A DNA stretch of 18,604 bases from CAZDVQ01 sp964508975 (GCA_964508975.1 CAZDVQ010000078.1:1-18604), one strand, 5' to 3'. Shown: positions 1-6,899, numbered from the stretch's first letter. Program-made: numbers and translations. The notes: generated from the sequence alone by a model not told the origin.

Positions 1-546
1 CTCGGGGAAACCAGCCTGGGTCTCCAATAGACGCATGTAGAAGTAAACTTTGCCATCCACATCGCCACGGATGATGCCGCCACGCTGGTTGAGGAACACT
101 GCTCTCCCGTCGGAAGTGCCTTGGCCAAAACCACCCTGTACATTGATGATGGGGTCGAGGGCAAAGGAGAACGGTTTTTTGCGCAACTCTAAAAAGTGCG
201 CTGGCGTGCGGTAGAAATATTTGAGGATAGGCTTTTTGCTCAGCGCGGGTAGATTATTGGCAGGGTAGTCGGCATTATCAGCTGAGAGGTAGTCAATATC
301 TTTCAGGTTGCGCTTGGACTCTAGGAAGCCAGGCTCGAACTCGGCATTGCGGATTGGCCCCAACTCTGCTCGAACATAAGGCTTCAATGCGGTGTGCTGG
401 AACGGACTGTTCTGACCACCTTTAATATCCAGCCGGTCGATGATAGGGTAGGCGTATTCGCCTACGGGTAGTGGCGCACTGGATTGACTTTGCAGGGCTT
501 GGCCAAGGGCTAGCAAGATTGCAATGCTGGATAGTTTTTTAAGCAT
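1..546 (-). CDS. Wzi-like outer-membrane beta-barrel protein (3' end beyond window)
   Basis: Only the first 182 codons are inside the window; the frame runs off the left edge. Translation begins MLKKLSSIAILLALGQ and gives a short Lys-rich, hydrophobic signal peptide ending near QSQS (residues 16-20). The following mature region contains EYAYPIIDRLDIKGG (about 27-41), LKPYVRAELGPI, FALDPIINVQGGFGQ and a NQRGGIIRGDVDGKVYFY stretch leading to ETQAGFPE. This layout resembles Bacteroidota members of the capsule-assembly Wzi-like barrel family, where a Y..IDRL segment, an NP/DP..N strand and an RG..IRG..D.KV.FY segment recur; this is recognition from memory, not a search. The ATG at 544-546 is the natural start because the signal peptide begins there. 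A heptamer array lies just upstream. It could instead be another outer-membrane protein of unknown role. Confidence 0.55.
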   Translation of the reverse strand, partial: MLKKLSSIAILLALGQALQSQSSAPLPVGEYAYPIIDRLDIKGGQNSPFQHTALKPYVRAELGPIRNAEFEPGFLESKRNLKDIDYLSADNADYPANNLPALSKKPILKYFYRTPAHFLELRKKPFSFALDPIINVQGGFGQGTSDGRAVFLNQRGGIIRGDVDGKVYFYMRLLETQAGFPE

Positions 547-558
547 GGACGTAGAGCT

Positions 559-593
559 ATGAACGATGAACTATGAACAATGAACGATGAACT
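559..593. repeat. Heptamer tandem array, 5 x ATGAACN
   Basis: Five consecutive 7-bp units, ATGAAC followed by one variable base (g, t, a, g, t). On the minus strand this reads GTTCATN and lies in the leader of the Wzi-like gene, with 12 bp between the array and its start codon. The same unit recurs at 11640-11667. Confidence 0.85.
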
Positions 594-689
594 CGGCGAG
601 CTTCGCTCGCCCAACCCCCGCTACCAACAGACGCGTAGCGGCTGTACAGTGGAGGGGGTCGGCGCAACGCGCCGGGGGGAGGCGCAAAA
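594..689. repeat. GC-rich hairpin repeat, type 1, copy 1
   Basis: A 96-bp element matching 8192-8287 without gaps at 88 of 96 positions. Stems seen: GGCGAGC (595-601) with GCTCGCC (605-611); an enclosing CCCCC (615-619) with GGGGG (654-658); ACAGACGC (627-634) with GCGGCTGT (638-645, one A-G mismatch); GGCGC (661-665) with GCGCC (669-673). The last stem differs from the other copy by a compensating base-pair change. There is no convincing open frame. It is probably a mobile or structural intergenic repeat; its role is unknown. Confidence 0.8.
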
Positions 690-719
690 TAGATATGAAT
701 GGGCCTCAGCAGAACGATA

Positions 720-860
720 ATCCGCGTGAGCTGCCCGGAGGGCGCGGCGTAGCCGCGGTGCGCAGCACGGAGCAAAGCGAACCCCGGAGGGGAGCGACCC
801 GAGCGCCGTAGAGCCGCCCGACCTGGGCGGCTTCGCAACGCGAGGGGCACGCCCCAAAAA
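720..860 (-). repeat. GC-rich hairpin repeat, type 2, copy A
   Basis: Read on the minus strand this begins TTTTTTGGGGCGTGCCCC and ends near GGGCAGCTCACGC, features shared with 2509-2645 and 18423-18543. It contains a constant hairpin GTGC-gca-GCAC (758-768) next to a variable hairpin CGCGGC-gta-GCCGCG (743-757). It abuts the type 1 element, so the 547-930 gap is almost wholly repeats. Short open frames here are products of high GC. Confidence 0.75.
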
Positions 861-861
861 A

Positions 862-932
862 TGTGCTAATTGAATAATCTGCTAATGTGCTGATTGGGCA
901 ATCTATCAACTAAAAACTACCAACTATCAACT
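862..932. repeat. Octamer array followed by heptamer array
   Basis: From 862 to 901 there are five 8-bp units (TGTGCTAA, TTGAATAA, TCTGCTAA, TGTGCTGA, TTGGGCAA). From 905 to 932 there are four 7-bp units ending in ACT (atcaact, aaaaact, accaact, atcaact). The last heptamer overlaps the stop codon (931-933) of the hydroxylase gene. Confidence 0.7.
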
Positions 933-1647
933 ACTGATTCATTTTGGCTTCGCGCTCGTTTTTCGTAGCCTCGGTACCAAAAATTTTATCCCAGTAGGTG
1001 AAGGTTGACGCGTAGTTTGCATCAATTTTAGCGTGATGGAAATCGTGGTGCTCGGTGGTGCCCCAGAAAGGGATGTACTGTGCAAATTTTGATTTTACCC
1101 CCGAGTGGATGGTAATCTCGTGCAAAGCTCGGAAGGCCGCGTAGGTCCAGAAGGCAAATGCGTTGATTGGCATCACGAGGTGGATGGCGATGATGCCCAG
1201 GAACACGCCGATAGAACCCGTGCTCCACTCCAAGGGGTGCACGTACATGTATTCCATAGGGAAAGGCTGCGTGGCCTGGTGGTGGATGCGGTGAATTTTG
1301 CGATACAGGTAAGGGCTCTCGTGCATGGCGCGGTGCAGGAAGTAGAAAAATGCATCGTCGATGAGCATCATGGTAAACACTTGGCCGAAAAACACAGCCA
1401 AGGTGGGCGTTTCAATGACGAACCACGATTGACCTAGCCAAGCCCCAACGCCCGCAACAATCATCAAACAGCTCAAGTTGAAAATGATGAGCGGCATCAT
1501 GCGCTGGTGTAGGTGGCCATCCTTGTAGCGGCGGTTCTGGATGCTCTGGTCCTTCATGAACTGCTTTTTCACGATGAGGTACGAGAGGATGTAACCTATA
1601 ATAATGGTTACGAGGTTGATGAGCAGGGTGATGCTTACAAAATTCAT
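931..1647 (-). CDS. Fatty acid hydroxylase / sterol desaturase superfamily protein
   Basis: A 238-residue membrane protein with the histidine motifs that bind a di-iron centre in this superfamily: HRAMH (105-109), HRIHH (119-123) and EHHDFHH (199-205), plus further histidines at 137, 176 and 181. Hydrophobic segments lie near 3-26, 52-70, 82-104 and 145-172, so it should be an inner-membrane enzyme with the iron site facing the cytoplasm. Family members hydroxylate or desaturate lipids, sterols or carotenoids; the substrate cannot be told here. The length is normal for a small bacterial member. It lies 48 bp downstream of the FkbM-type methyltransferase gene on the same strand and is probably co-transcribed. 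A weak TAACTTTA (-7-like) element in the 48-bp gap could also give it its own promoter. It ends in MNQ at a TAG inside a heptamer array. Confidence 0.85.
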   Translation of the reverse strand: MNFVSITLLINLVTIIIGYILSYLIVKKQFMKDQSIQNRRYKDGHLHQRMMPLIIFNLSCLMIVAGVGAWLGQSWFVIETPTLAVFFGQVFTMMLIDDAFFYFLHRAMHESPYLYRKIHRIHHQATQPFPMEYMYVHPLEWSTGSIGVFLGIIAIHLVMPINAFAFWTYAAFRALHEITIHSGVKSKFAQYIPFWGTTEHHDFHHAKIDANYASTFTYWDKIFGTEATKNEREAKMNQ

Positions 1648-1695
1648 GGTCGGATGATTTAAAGTACCGTAAAGTTACAAAAAGATGTAGGGCCT

Positions 1696-2487
1696 TTAGT
1701 CTCTGAACGCATAAATATTGTAAAGGTTTGCGCCTTGTAGGGCGTCTTCCTCCTCGATAATGATACGGCTGAAGCCTGCTTTTTGCAGTAGGGCTTCAAT
1801 TTTTTTCAAGCGACCATCAAAATCGCAAACCTCGCAAACCACTTGTTTCACGGTTGGCCAGTGGCGTTCTTCCACGCCCAGCAGCACGTCGAGCTCGGCG
1901 CCTTCACAGTCAACCTTCAGCATGTCGATGCCGGCACAGTTGTGCTGGTCCATGATTTGCGACACGGTGTACACGGGGCTATTCACCCGAACGGGGCGGC
2001 TGCGCATAAATTTACTGTACAACTTGGCCACGAAACCAGGCAGCCATCGGGCGTACCACATATCGTCGGGTGCATTTTTCATGCTGCTGGCAGTGGCACG
2101 TTCTAGCGAGCCAGCGTTGTCGTCCCACATCTCGGGGTGCGAGGTGCTCAGGGCCGGGCTGTTGGGGTAGTACATGAAATCGAGCTGACCAGGTTTTTCG
2201 CCTAGGCCACAATTCAAGGCCGTAAAGCCATATTTTTTGCCGTTGGCCTCGGTTACCTTATGTATATCAGGGATGGGTTCAAAGGCAATCAGCTTAACAC
2301 CGGGGTGTTGTTGCATCACGCGCACGCCAAACACACCGATGTTGGCACCTACGTCGAACACCACCGAGCCGGGTTGGAGGTTAGAACCATGTTTAAAATA
2401 GCCGTCGATATGGTGGTCGAGCATGCGTGCTTCGAGGCGGCGAAGGCAAAAGATACTGGTGTTGTCTTTGAGCTGAGTCGATTTCAT
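1696..2487 (-). CDS. FkbM family SAM-dependent methyltransferase
   Basis: A 263-residue cytosolic protein. The SAM-binding motif I is VVFDVGANIGVFGVRV (42-57), motif II centres on FEPIP (69-73), and the FkbM signature KVDCEGAELDVL is at 191-202, followed by VVCEVCDFDGRL (216-227). The family usually O-methylates sugars, polyketides or peptides. The spacing, the N-terminal CLRRLEARML, the MYYPNSPALS segment and the ending EVCDFDGRLKKIEALLQKAGF resemble the FkbM subtype often associated with non-ribosomal peptide or polyketide genes; this subtype call is from memory. No such synthase is visible here. The gene precedes the hydroxylase gene, suggesting joint modification of a lipid-like or secondary metabolite. 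Its leader is short because a GC-rich repeat begins about 22 bp upstream of the ATG. Confidence 0.85.
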   Translation of the reverse strand: MKSTQLKDNTSIFCLRRLEARMLDHHIDGYFKHGSNLQPGSVVFDVGANIGVFGVRVMQQHPGVKLIAFEPIPDIHKVTEANGKKYGFTALNCGLGEKPGQLDFMYYPNSPALSTSHPEMWDDNAGSLERATASSMKNAPDDMWYARWLPGFVAKLYSKFMRSRPVRVNSPVYTVSQIMDQHNCAGIDMLKVDCEGAELDVLLGVEERHWPTVKQVVCEVCDFDGRLKKIEALLQKAGFSRIIIEEEDALQGANLYNIYAFRD

Positions 2488-2508
2488 GTTGTTGATTATT
2501 TTGATTTG

Positions 2509-2645
2509 TTTTTGGGCGTGCCCCTCGCACGTTGGGCGTATTGCATACGCCCAACAGCACTTCGGGTCGCTCCCTTGCAGGCTCGGCTAGCGCCTCGGTG
2601 CTGCGCACCACCGCTTCGCGGTGCCTTCCAGGCAGCTCACGCAGA
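2509..2645 (+). repeat. GC-rich hairpin repeat, type 2, copy C
   Basis: Starts TTTTTGGGCGTGCCCC and ends near GGCAGCTCACGC. It holds an 11-bp stem around TGC (2531-2555, core GGGCGTAT/ATACGCCC), the constant hairpin GGTGC-tgc-GCACC (2597-2609) and the variable hairpin ACCGC-ttc-GCGGT (2610-2622). It lies directly upstream of the methyltransferase start, so it may be transcribed as part of that leader. Confidence 0.75.
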
Positions 2646-2710
2646 CGCTTCCCGTTGAACCTATAGCCTACTGCAAATAATTTATGAACAGTAATTAAAA
2701 AGAACAAGCC

Positions 2711-2785
2711 AAGTTCCCCTCCTTCTCAAGGAGGGGTGGATGCGCACATGGCGCTTGCGCCGTGTAGCGCAGACGGGGTGGTTAC
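2711..2785. repeat. Short intergenic double-hairpin repeat
   Basis: A 9-bp stem CCCCTCCTT (2716-2724) with AAGGAGGGG (2728-2736), then a second stem in which CATGGCGC pairs with GCGCCGTG around a TT loop (about 2747-2764), then GACGGGGTGGTT. The combination of a CCCCTCC hairpin and a distal ACGGGGTGGTT is one I recognise as common between genes in Bacteroidota. No coding potential is seen. Confidence 0.6.
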
Positions 2786-2849
2786 AAAGCCAGAACAAAC
2801 TAAAGCCTAAACGCATTGGTCTAGCGCAGTTTTCCTAGCTGTAAAGATG

Positions 2850-2883
2850 GAACTTTCATTTCGAAATGAACATATAAAAGTTC
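2850..2883. promoter_or_regulatory. Nested palindrome, candidate operator
   Basis: A perfect 16-bp palindrome TTCATTTCGAAATGAA (2855-2870) overlaps a wider inverted pair GAACTTT (2850-2856) and AAAGTTC (2877-2883). It is centred about 100 bp upstream of the -7 box of the porin operon, a position suited to an activator. The cognate regulator is not in the window. Confidence 0.45.
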
Positions 2884-2941
2884 GATTTTATCGGTAGCGC
2901 CAATATTTTTTTGGGGAAACTGAAAAAAAATAAAATAATAC

Positions 2942-2972
2942 TTGCACATATATAAATATCTATATATTTTTG
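2942..2972 (+). promoter_or_regulatory. Promoter of the porin-symporter operon
   Basis: TTG at 2942-2944, a 20-bp spacer, then TATTTTTG at 2965-2972. This matches the Bacteroidota housekeeping promoter (-33 TTG or TTTG, -7 TAnnTTTG) in both sequence and spacing. It sits in a strongly AT-rich stretch 54 bp before the ATG. Confidence 0.75.
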
Positions 2973-3026
2973 CAATTACATATTCGGATTTTGTAAGCAC
3001 TGACGTTCTAATTTAAAACCTTAAAG

Positions 3027-4385
3027 ATGATGAAACACCTTACTAAATTAAGCCTTTTAGCCCTCGTGCTGTTCAGTTGCTGGCAGCCATTGGCCGCCCA
3101 AACCGGGACAGAGGAAGTTGACCACAGCTACAAGCCGCTTACCCTAAAACTTAACGACTCGGGTAGCAAATACGTGCGCTTTATCATTTGGAATCAAGTT
3201 TGGGCCCGTGCCATCCAGAACAACCCCGGCACCCTTGATGTAGATGGCAATGCCAAGGCATGGGACTTTGACCTAGGCGCACGCCGCACGCGTTTCTTGG
3301 CGTATGCCCAAATTTCGCCTCGCTTTTTAATTTTGACGCACTGGGGTATCAACAACCAAACTTTCATTAACGGTGGTTCTGTGGCGGGCTCGGCCAAAAA
3401 ACCACAACTCTTCATCCACGATGCTTGGACCGAGTACATGGTGTTGAAAGACAAATTATACCTGGGTGCAGGTTTGCACTACTGGAATGGTATTTCACGC
3501 CTATCAAGTGCCAGTACACTCAACTTTATGACACTCGATGCGCCTATCTATAACTGGCCAACCATTGAATGGAACGACCAGTTTGCCCGCCAATACGGTA
3601 TTTACGCCAAAGGCCAGTTGGGTAAATTAGACTACCGTATTGCCTTGAACAAGCCCTTCACCTTTGGTTCGCCCTCAAGTACGCTCGATAGTACCCGTAC
3701 CACCTCTGTTAACGTGGCCAGCCAATCTTGGTCAACACAAGGTTACTTCCAGTACATGTTCTTCGACAAGGAGAGTAACAAGCTACCCTTTACCGTAGGT
3801 ACGCACCTCGGAGCCAAGAAAGTGCTCAACGTGGGCGCCGGCTACATGTTCCACCCTAACTCCATGGCTCACTTCGACACAGAAACCCGCGAAGTTAAAA
3901 AAACGGCTCAAGCCCTCTTTGGCCTCGACGTATTCTACGAGCAGCCAATCAACAAGGAGAAAAACACCATGTTCCACCTCTACTCGGTATTTTACCAGTA
4001 CAACTTTGGACCAAACTTCGTCCGCAACGTGGGTATCATGAACGAGGCCGCTGGTTATAATCCAGTAGATGGTTCATATGGTGGCTCTGGTAATGGCCAA
4101 CCTACCATCGGTACGGGCCAAATTTGGCATACTCAAGTAGGCTTCCTGTTGCCTAAAATGGGTGATAAAGGCCAGTTCATGCCTTACGCAACCGCTACCC
4201 TTAAAAACTTTGAAGGCCTTGAAGGTATGACCAACCAGTTTGATCTAGGCTTGAACTACTTCCTCAACGGCCATAATGCCAAGTTGACTCTTCAAGCAGG
4301 TTTACGCCCGCTTATCGATAATACTACCCGCAAACAAGACGGCTACCGTACCGAAATAACTTTACAATCGCATTTCTTCCTATAG
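3027..4385 (+). CDS. Outer-membrane porin of a solute uptake operon
   Basis: A 452-residue protein with a signal peptide (hydrophobic core LSLLALVLFSCW, likely cleavage after LAAQ, residue 25). The mature part shows alternating aromatic and polar residues of beta-strands (for example VRFIIWNQVWAR, RFLILTHWGINNQTF, KLYLGAGLHYWNG, MFHLYSVFYQYNFG) and ends in the aromatic-terminal strand TEITLQSHFFL typical of barrels assembled by the BAM machinery. The length suits a 14-18 strand porin. It heads an operon with the two symporter genes, so it probably admits the same substrate through the outer membrane. The ATG at 3027 is followed at once by a second ATG, and either could be used. A Bacteroidota promoter and a palindrome lie upstream. 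The exact porin family is not assigned. Confidence 0.75.
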   Translation: MMKHLTKLSLLALVLFSCWQPLAAQTGTEEVDHSYKPLTLKLNDSGSKYVRFIIWNQVWARAIQNNPGTLDVDGNAKAWDFDLGARRTRFLAYAQISPRFLILTHWGINNQTFINGGSVAGSAKKPQLFIHDAWTEYMVLKDKLYLGAGLHYWNGISRLSSASTLNFMTLDAPIYNWPTIEWNDQFARQYGIYAKGQLGKLDYRIALNKPFTFGSPSSTLDSTRTTSVNVASQSWSTQGYFQYMFFDKESNKLPFTVGTHLGAKKVLNVGAGYMFHPNSMAHFDTETREVKKTAQALFGLDVFYEQPINKEKNTMFHLYSVFYQYNFGPNFVRNVGIMNEAAGYNPVDGSYGGSGNGQPTIGTGQIWHTQVGFLLPKMGDKGQFMPYATATLKNFEGLEGMTNQFDLGLNYFLNGHNAKLTLQAGLRPLIDNTTRKQDGYRTEITLQSHFFL

Positions 4386-4388
4386 GCA

Positions 4389-4440
4389 TTGATCAGCGCA
4401 GGGTAGTTTGACCTAAAGCTGCACCCTGCTGGCTAATCAA
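4389..4440 (+). promoter_or_regulatory. Intercistronic hairpin between porin and symporter genes
   Basis: TTGAT (4389-4393) pairs with ATCAA (4436-4440), AGC with GCT, and GCAGGGT (4398-4404) with ACCCTGC (4423-4429); inner AG-TTT/AAA-CT pairs extend the stem. No T-run follows, so it is more likely an RNA-stability or attenuation hairpin than a full terminator. It starts 3 bp after the porin stop codon. Confidence 0.5.
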
Positions 4441-4483
4441 TCCATTGTTCCTTTTATTTCCAACACCTTAAAAACGACAGCCC

Positions 4484-4741
4484 ATGTCTACTAAAGATCT
4501 CAAACAGTATTGGAAAGATAACCTCAAGTACCTCATCTTGTTGCTTGCTATCTGGTTTATCGTTTCCTACGGCTTCGGGATATTCCTGGCCCCACAACTC
4601 AACGCCATTAAAATTGGTGGTTTTAAACTGGGTTTCTGGTTTGCCCAACAAGGATCCATGTACGTTTTCGTAATCCTCATTTTCTGGTATGTCAAGCTGA
4701 TGAACTCACTCGACAAAAAGTACGAGGTAGACGAACAATAA
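4484..4741 (+). CDS. DUF4212 putative solute symporter small subunit
   Basis: An 85-residue membrane protein. After a charged start with KQYWKDNLKYL there are two hydrophobic segments, about 16-35 (LILLLAIWFIVSYGFGIFLA) and 54-72 (QQGSMYVFVILIFWYVKLM), and a short charged tail DKKYEVDEQ. The GGFKLGFWFAQQGSMYVFV stretch is characteristic of DUF4212 (TIGR03647), which is typically encoded immediately before a VC_2705-type symporter, as here. It probably forms a complex with the large subunit in the inner membrane. The gene is 98 bp after the porin gene and 47 bp before the large-subunit gene. Confidence 0.9.
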   Translation: MSTKDLKQYWKDNLKYLILLLAIWFIVSYGFGIFLAPQLNAIKIGGFKLGFWFAQQGSMYVFVILIFWYVKLMNSLDKKYEVDEQ

Positions 4742-4788
4742 TCAACGCCTAGCTTAAACTATTACAAAACTCAAAAAAATAAAAGGTT

Positions 4789-6486
4789 ATGGATGTTCAA
4801 ACATGGACCTACCTCATAGTCGGACTTAGTTTCGCACTGTATATTGGCATCGCGATTTGGACGCGTGCTAGTTCTACTAAAGAATTTTACGTGGCTGGTG
4901 GTGGTGTTCACCCCATCGTGAACGGTATGGCCACGGCTGCCGACTGGATGTCGGCCGCATCTTTTATCTCCATGGCAGGTATGATTTCCTTCGATGGTTT
5001 TGACGGTGCCCGCTACTTGATGGGTTGGACTGGGGGCTACGTGCTACTGGCCCTACTCTTAGCGCCTTACTTGCGCAAGTTTGGTAAGTTTACGGTTCCT
5101 GACTTTATCGGCGCGCGTTATTACTCGCAAACAGCCCGTATCGTGGCCGTTATTTGTGCCTTATTCATTTCGTTTACTTATATCTCAGGCCAAATGCGCG
5201 GTGTAGGTATCGTATTCTCCAAGTTCTTGGAGGTTGATATCAACCTTGGCGTAATCATCGGTATGGCCATCGTGTTCGTTTACTCGGTACTAGGCGGTAT
5301 GAAAGGTATCACCTACACCCAGGTAGCACAATACTGCGTGTTGATTTTTGCCTACATGGTTCCGGCCATCTTCATCGCTTTCCAGATGACTGGAAACCCT
5401 ATTCCACAACTTGGCTTTGGTAGCATGTTGGACAAACTCGACAGCCTGCACGCTGATTTAGGTTTCGCCGCCTATACCGAGGGTAAGAAAACCGCCCTCG
5501 ATATGTTTGCCATCACCGCAGCATTGATGTTCGGTACCGCCGGTTTGCCTCACGTAATCGTTCGTTTCTTCACCGTACCTAAAGTTAAAGATGCTCGTTC
5601 ATCGGCTGGTTGGGCTTTGATTTTTATCACTATCCTTTATACCACTGCACCTGCCATCGCTACTTATGTACGGACCAACTTGATTGAAACCCTTCAAGGC
5701 AAAGAATACGCATCTGTTCCGGATTGGTTCAAAAAATGGGAAACAGCCAAACTCTTAACTTTTGAGGATAAAAACGGCGACGGTTTAATCCAGTACTACA
5801 ACGATAAAAACGAGGCGTTCACCGCTACAGCCGAGTCTCGCGGCTGGAAAGGCAGCGAACTTACAGTTGACAAGGACATCATGGTTCTGGCTAACCCTGA
5901 AATGGCGGGTCTCCCCGCTTGGGTTATCGCCCTGGTAGCCGCTGGTGGTTTGGCTGCGGCACTTTCAACGGCGGCAGGTTTGCTGCTGGTGATATCCTCG
6001 GCAGTATCGCATGACTTGCTCAAAAATGCCCTTATGCCTAATATATCCGAGAAGCAAGAACTGCTTTTCGCCCGGATTGCAGCTGGTGTAGCGGTATTGT
6101 TGGCTGGTTTAATTGGTATCTACCCACCCGATTTCGTGGCGGCCATCGTGGCCTTTGCCTTCGGTTTGGCAGCATCCTCGTTCTTCCCGGCCATAATTCT
6201 GGGTATTTTCGATAAACGCACCAATAAAGAAGGCGCCATCGCTGGTATGATAACTGGTCTTGTATTCACGGCCGTGTACATCATCGGCTTCAAGTTCATG
6301 GGCTGGGATGCTAAAAACTACCTCTTCGGCATCTCGCCTGAAGGTATTGGTACCGTGGGCATGGTGGTTAACTTGATCGTTACCCTCGTGGTATCGCGCA
6401 TGACACCACCGCCACCAAAAGAAATCCAAGACTTGATTGAGGATATCCGTATCCCACGCGGTGCTGGTGAAGCACACGCACACTAG
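4789..6486 (+). CDS. Sodium:solute symporter large subunit, VC_2705 family (acetate permease-like)
   Basis: A 565-residue SSS-family carrier with many transmembrane segments. Near the N-terminus STKEFYVAGGGVHPIVNGMA (29-48) and ADWMSAASFISMAG (51-64) are typical of acetate-permease-like members. The SSS core follows with GTAGLPHVIVRFFTVP (249-264) and GGLAAALSTAAGLLLVISSA (386-405). A large hydrophilic loop at about 300-372 separates two helices and carries an EF-hand-like loop, DKNGDGLIQYYN (327-338). The C-terminus is polar and ends in HAH. Members of TIGR03648 pair with DUF4212 proteins, and relatives take up acetate or similar organic acids with sodium. The substrate is not proven here. 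The gene is the last of the operon and is followed by a strong terminator. Confidence 0.92.
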   Translation: MDVQTWTYLIVGLSFALYIGIAIWTRASSTKEFYVAGGGVHPIVNGMATAADWMSAASFISMAGMISFDGFDGARYLMGWTGGYVLLALLLAPYLRKFGKFTVPDFIGARYYSQTARIVAVICALFISFTYISGQMRGVGIVFSKFLEVDINLGVIIGMAIVFVYSVLGGMKGITYTQVAQYCVLIFAYMVPAIFIAFQMTGNPIPQLGFGSMLDKLDSLHADLGFAAYTEGKKTALDMFAITAALMFGTAGLPHVIVRFFTVPKVKDARSSAGWALIFITILYTTAPAIATYVRTNLIETLQGKEYASVPDWFKKWETAKLLTFEDKNGDGLIQYYNDKNEAFTATAESRGWKGSELTVDKDIMVLANPEMAGLPAWVIALVAAGGLAAALSTAAGLLLVISSAVSHDLLKNALMPNISEKQELLFARIAAGVAVLLAGLIGIYPPDFVAAIVAFAFGLAASSFFPAIILGIFDKRTNKEGAIAGMITGLVFTAVYIIGFKFMGWDAKNYLFGISPEGIGTVGMVVNLIVTLVVSRMTPPPPKEIQDLIEDIRIPRGAGEAHAH

Positions 6487-6516
6487 TATAAGATAAGTTA
6501 TAGGGTTATGACTTAC

Positions 6517-6550
6517 AGGTCGCCCGGCTTCGGCTGGGCGATCTTTTTTT
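6517..6550 (+). terminator. Rho-independent terminator of the symporter operon
   Basis: TCGCCCGGC (6520-6528) pairs with GCTGGGCGA (6533-6541) around a TTCG tetraloop, with one G-T pair; AGG/TCT pairs extend the base. A run of seven T (6544-6550) follows. It lies about 30 bp after the stop codon. Confidence 0.9.
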
Positions 6551-6551
6551 A

Positions 6552-6704
6552 TTTTTGGGCGTTGCGGTGCTTTGCGGGGCGTATGCGATACGCCCCTACT
6601 GGCGCACCGCCGGCGTGCTACGCGCTCGCTGTTCGCTCGGCCCTGCGGGCTGGCCGCGTTGCGGCCACGCTTAGCATGCCTAACGCGACGGCGGCAGAGC
6701 CGCC
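6552..6704 (+). repeat. GC-rich hairpin repeat, type 2-like, copy D
   Basis: Starts TTTTTGGGCG and ends in the hairpin GGCGGC-aga-GCCGCC (6690-6704). Inside are GGGGCGTAT-gcg-ATACGCCCC (6576-6596), a CTCGCTGTTCGCTCGGCCC segment shared with 11672-11801, and GGCCGC-gtt-GCGGCC. It starts just after the operon terminator. Together with 6795-6899 it fills the gap before serC. Confidence 0.7.
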
Positions 6705-6710
6705 TTTTAT

Positions 6711-6738
6711 AATGTTTAATGATAAATGGTTAATGACG
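6711..6738. repeat. Heptamer tandem array, 4 x AATGNNN
   Basis: Four 7-bp units (AATGTTT, AATGATA, AATGGTT, AATGACG) lying between two GC-rich repeats that face each other. Confidence 0.65.
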
Positions 6739-6794
6739 TGTTGGGGCTGAAAATCTTCAACCCGCTGGTTAGGTACACCAGCGCAAGAAACGGC

Positions 6795-6899
6795 CTAGCA
6801 GCCTGGAGGGCAGCCGCGTAGCGGCTGGTGCGCAGCACCGAGGCGAACAGCCGAGCCCGGAAGGGTGCGGCGGCGCAACGCGCCGCAGGCCCCAAAAAA
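6795..6899 (-). repeat. GC-rich hairpin repeat, type 2, copy E
   Basis: On the minus strand it begins TTTTTTGGGGCC. It has the constant hairpin GGTGC-gca-GCACC (6827-6839) and the variable hairpin AGCCGC-gta-GCGGCT (6812-6826). Its 3' boundary is more degenerate than in copies A, C and H. Confidence 0.7.

Noticed and set aside
557..857. Overlapping open frames of 67-97 codons on both strands
   Set aside because: They lie entirely in the GC-rich hairpin repeats, are Arg/Ala/Pro-rich, differ between frames and have no recognisable domain; the hairpin structure explains the sequence better.
6508..6750. 80-codon open frame after the symporter gene
   Set aside because: It spans the terminator hairpin and repeat D and has no family resemblance.
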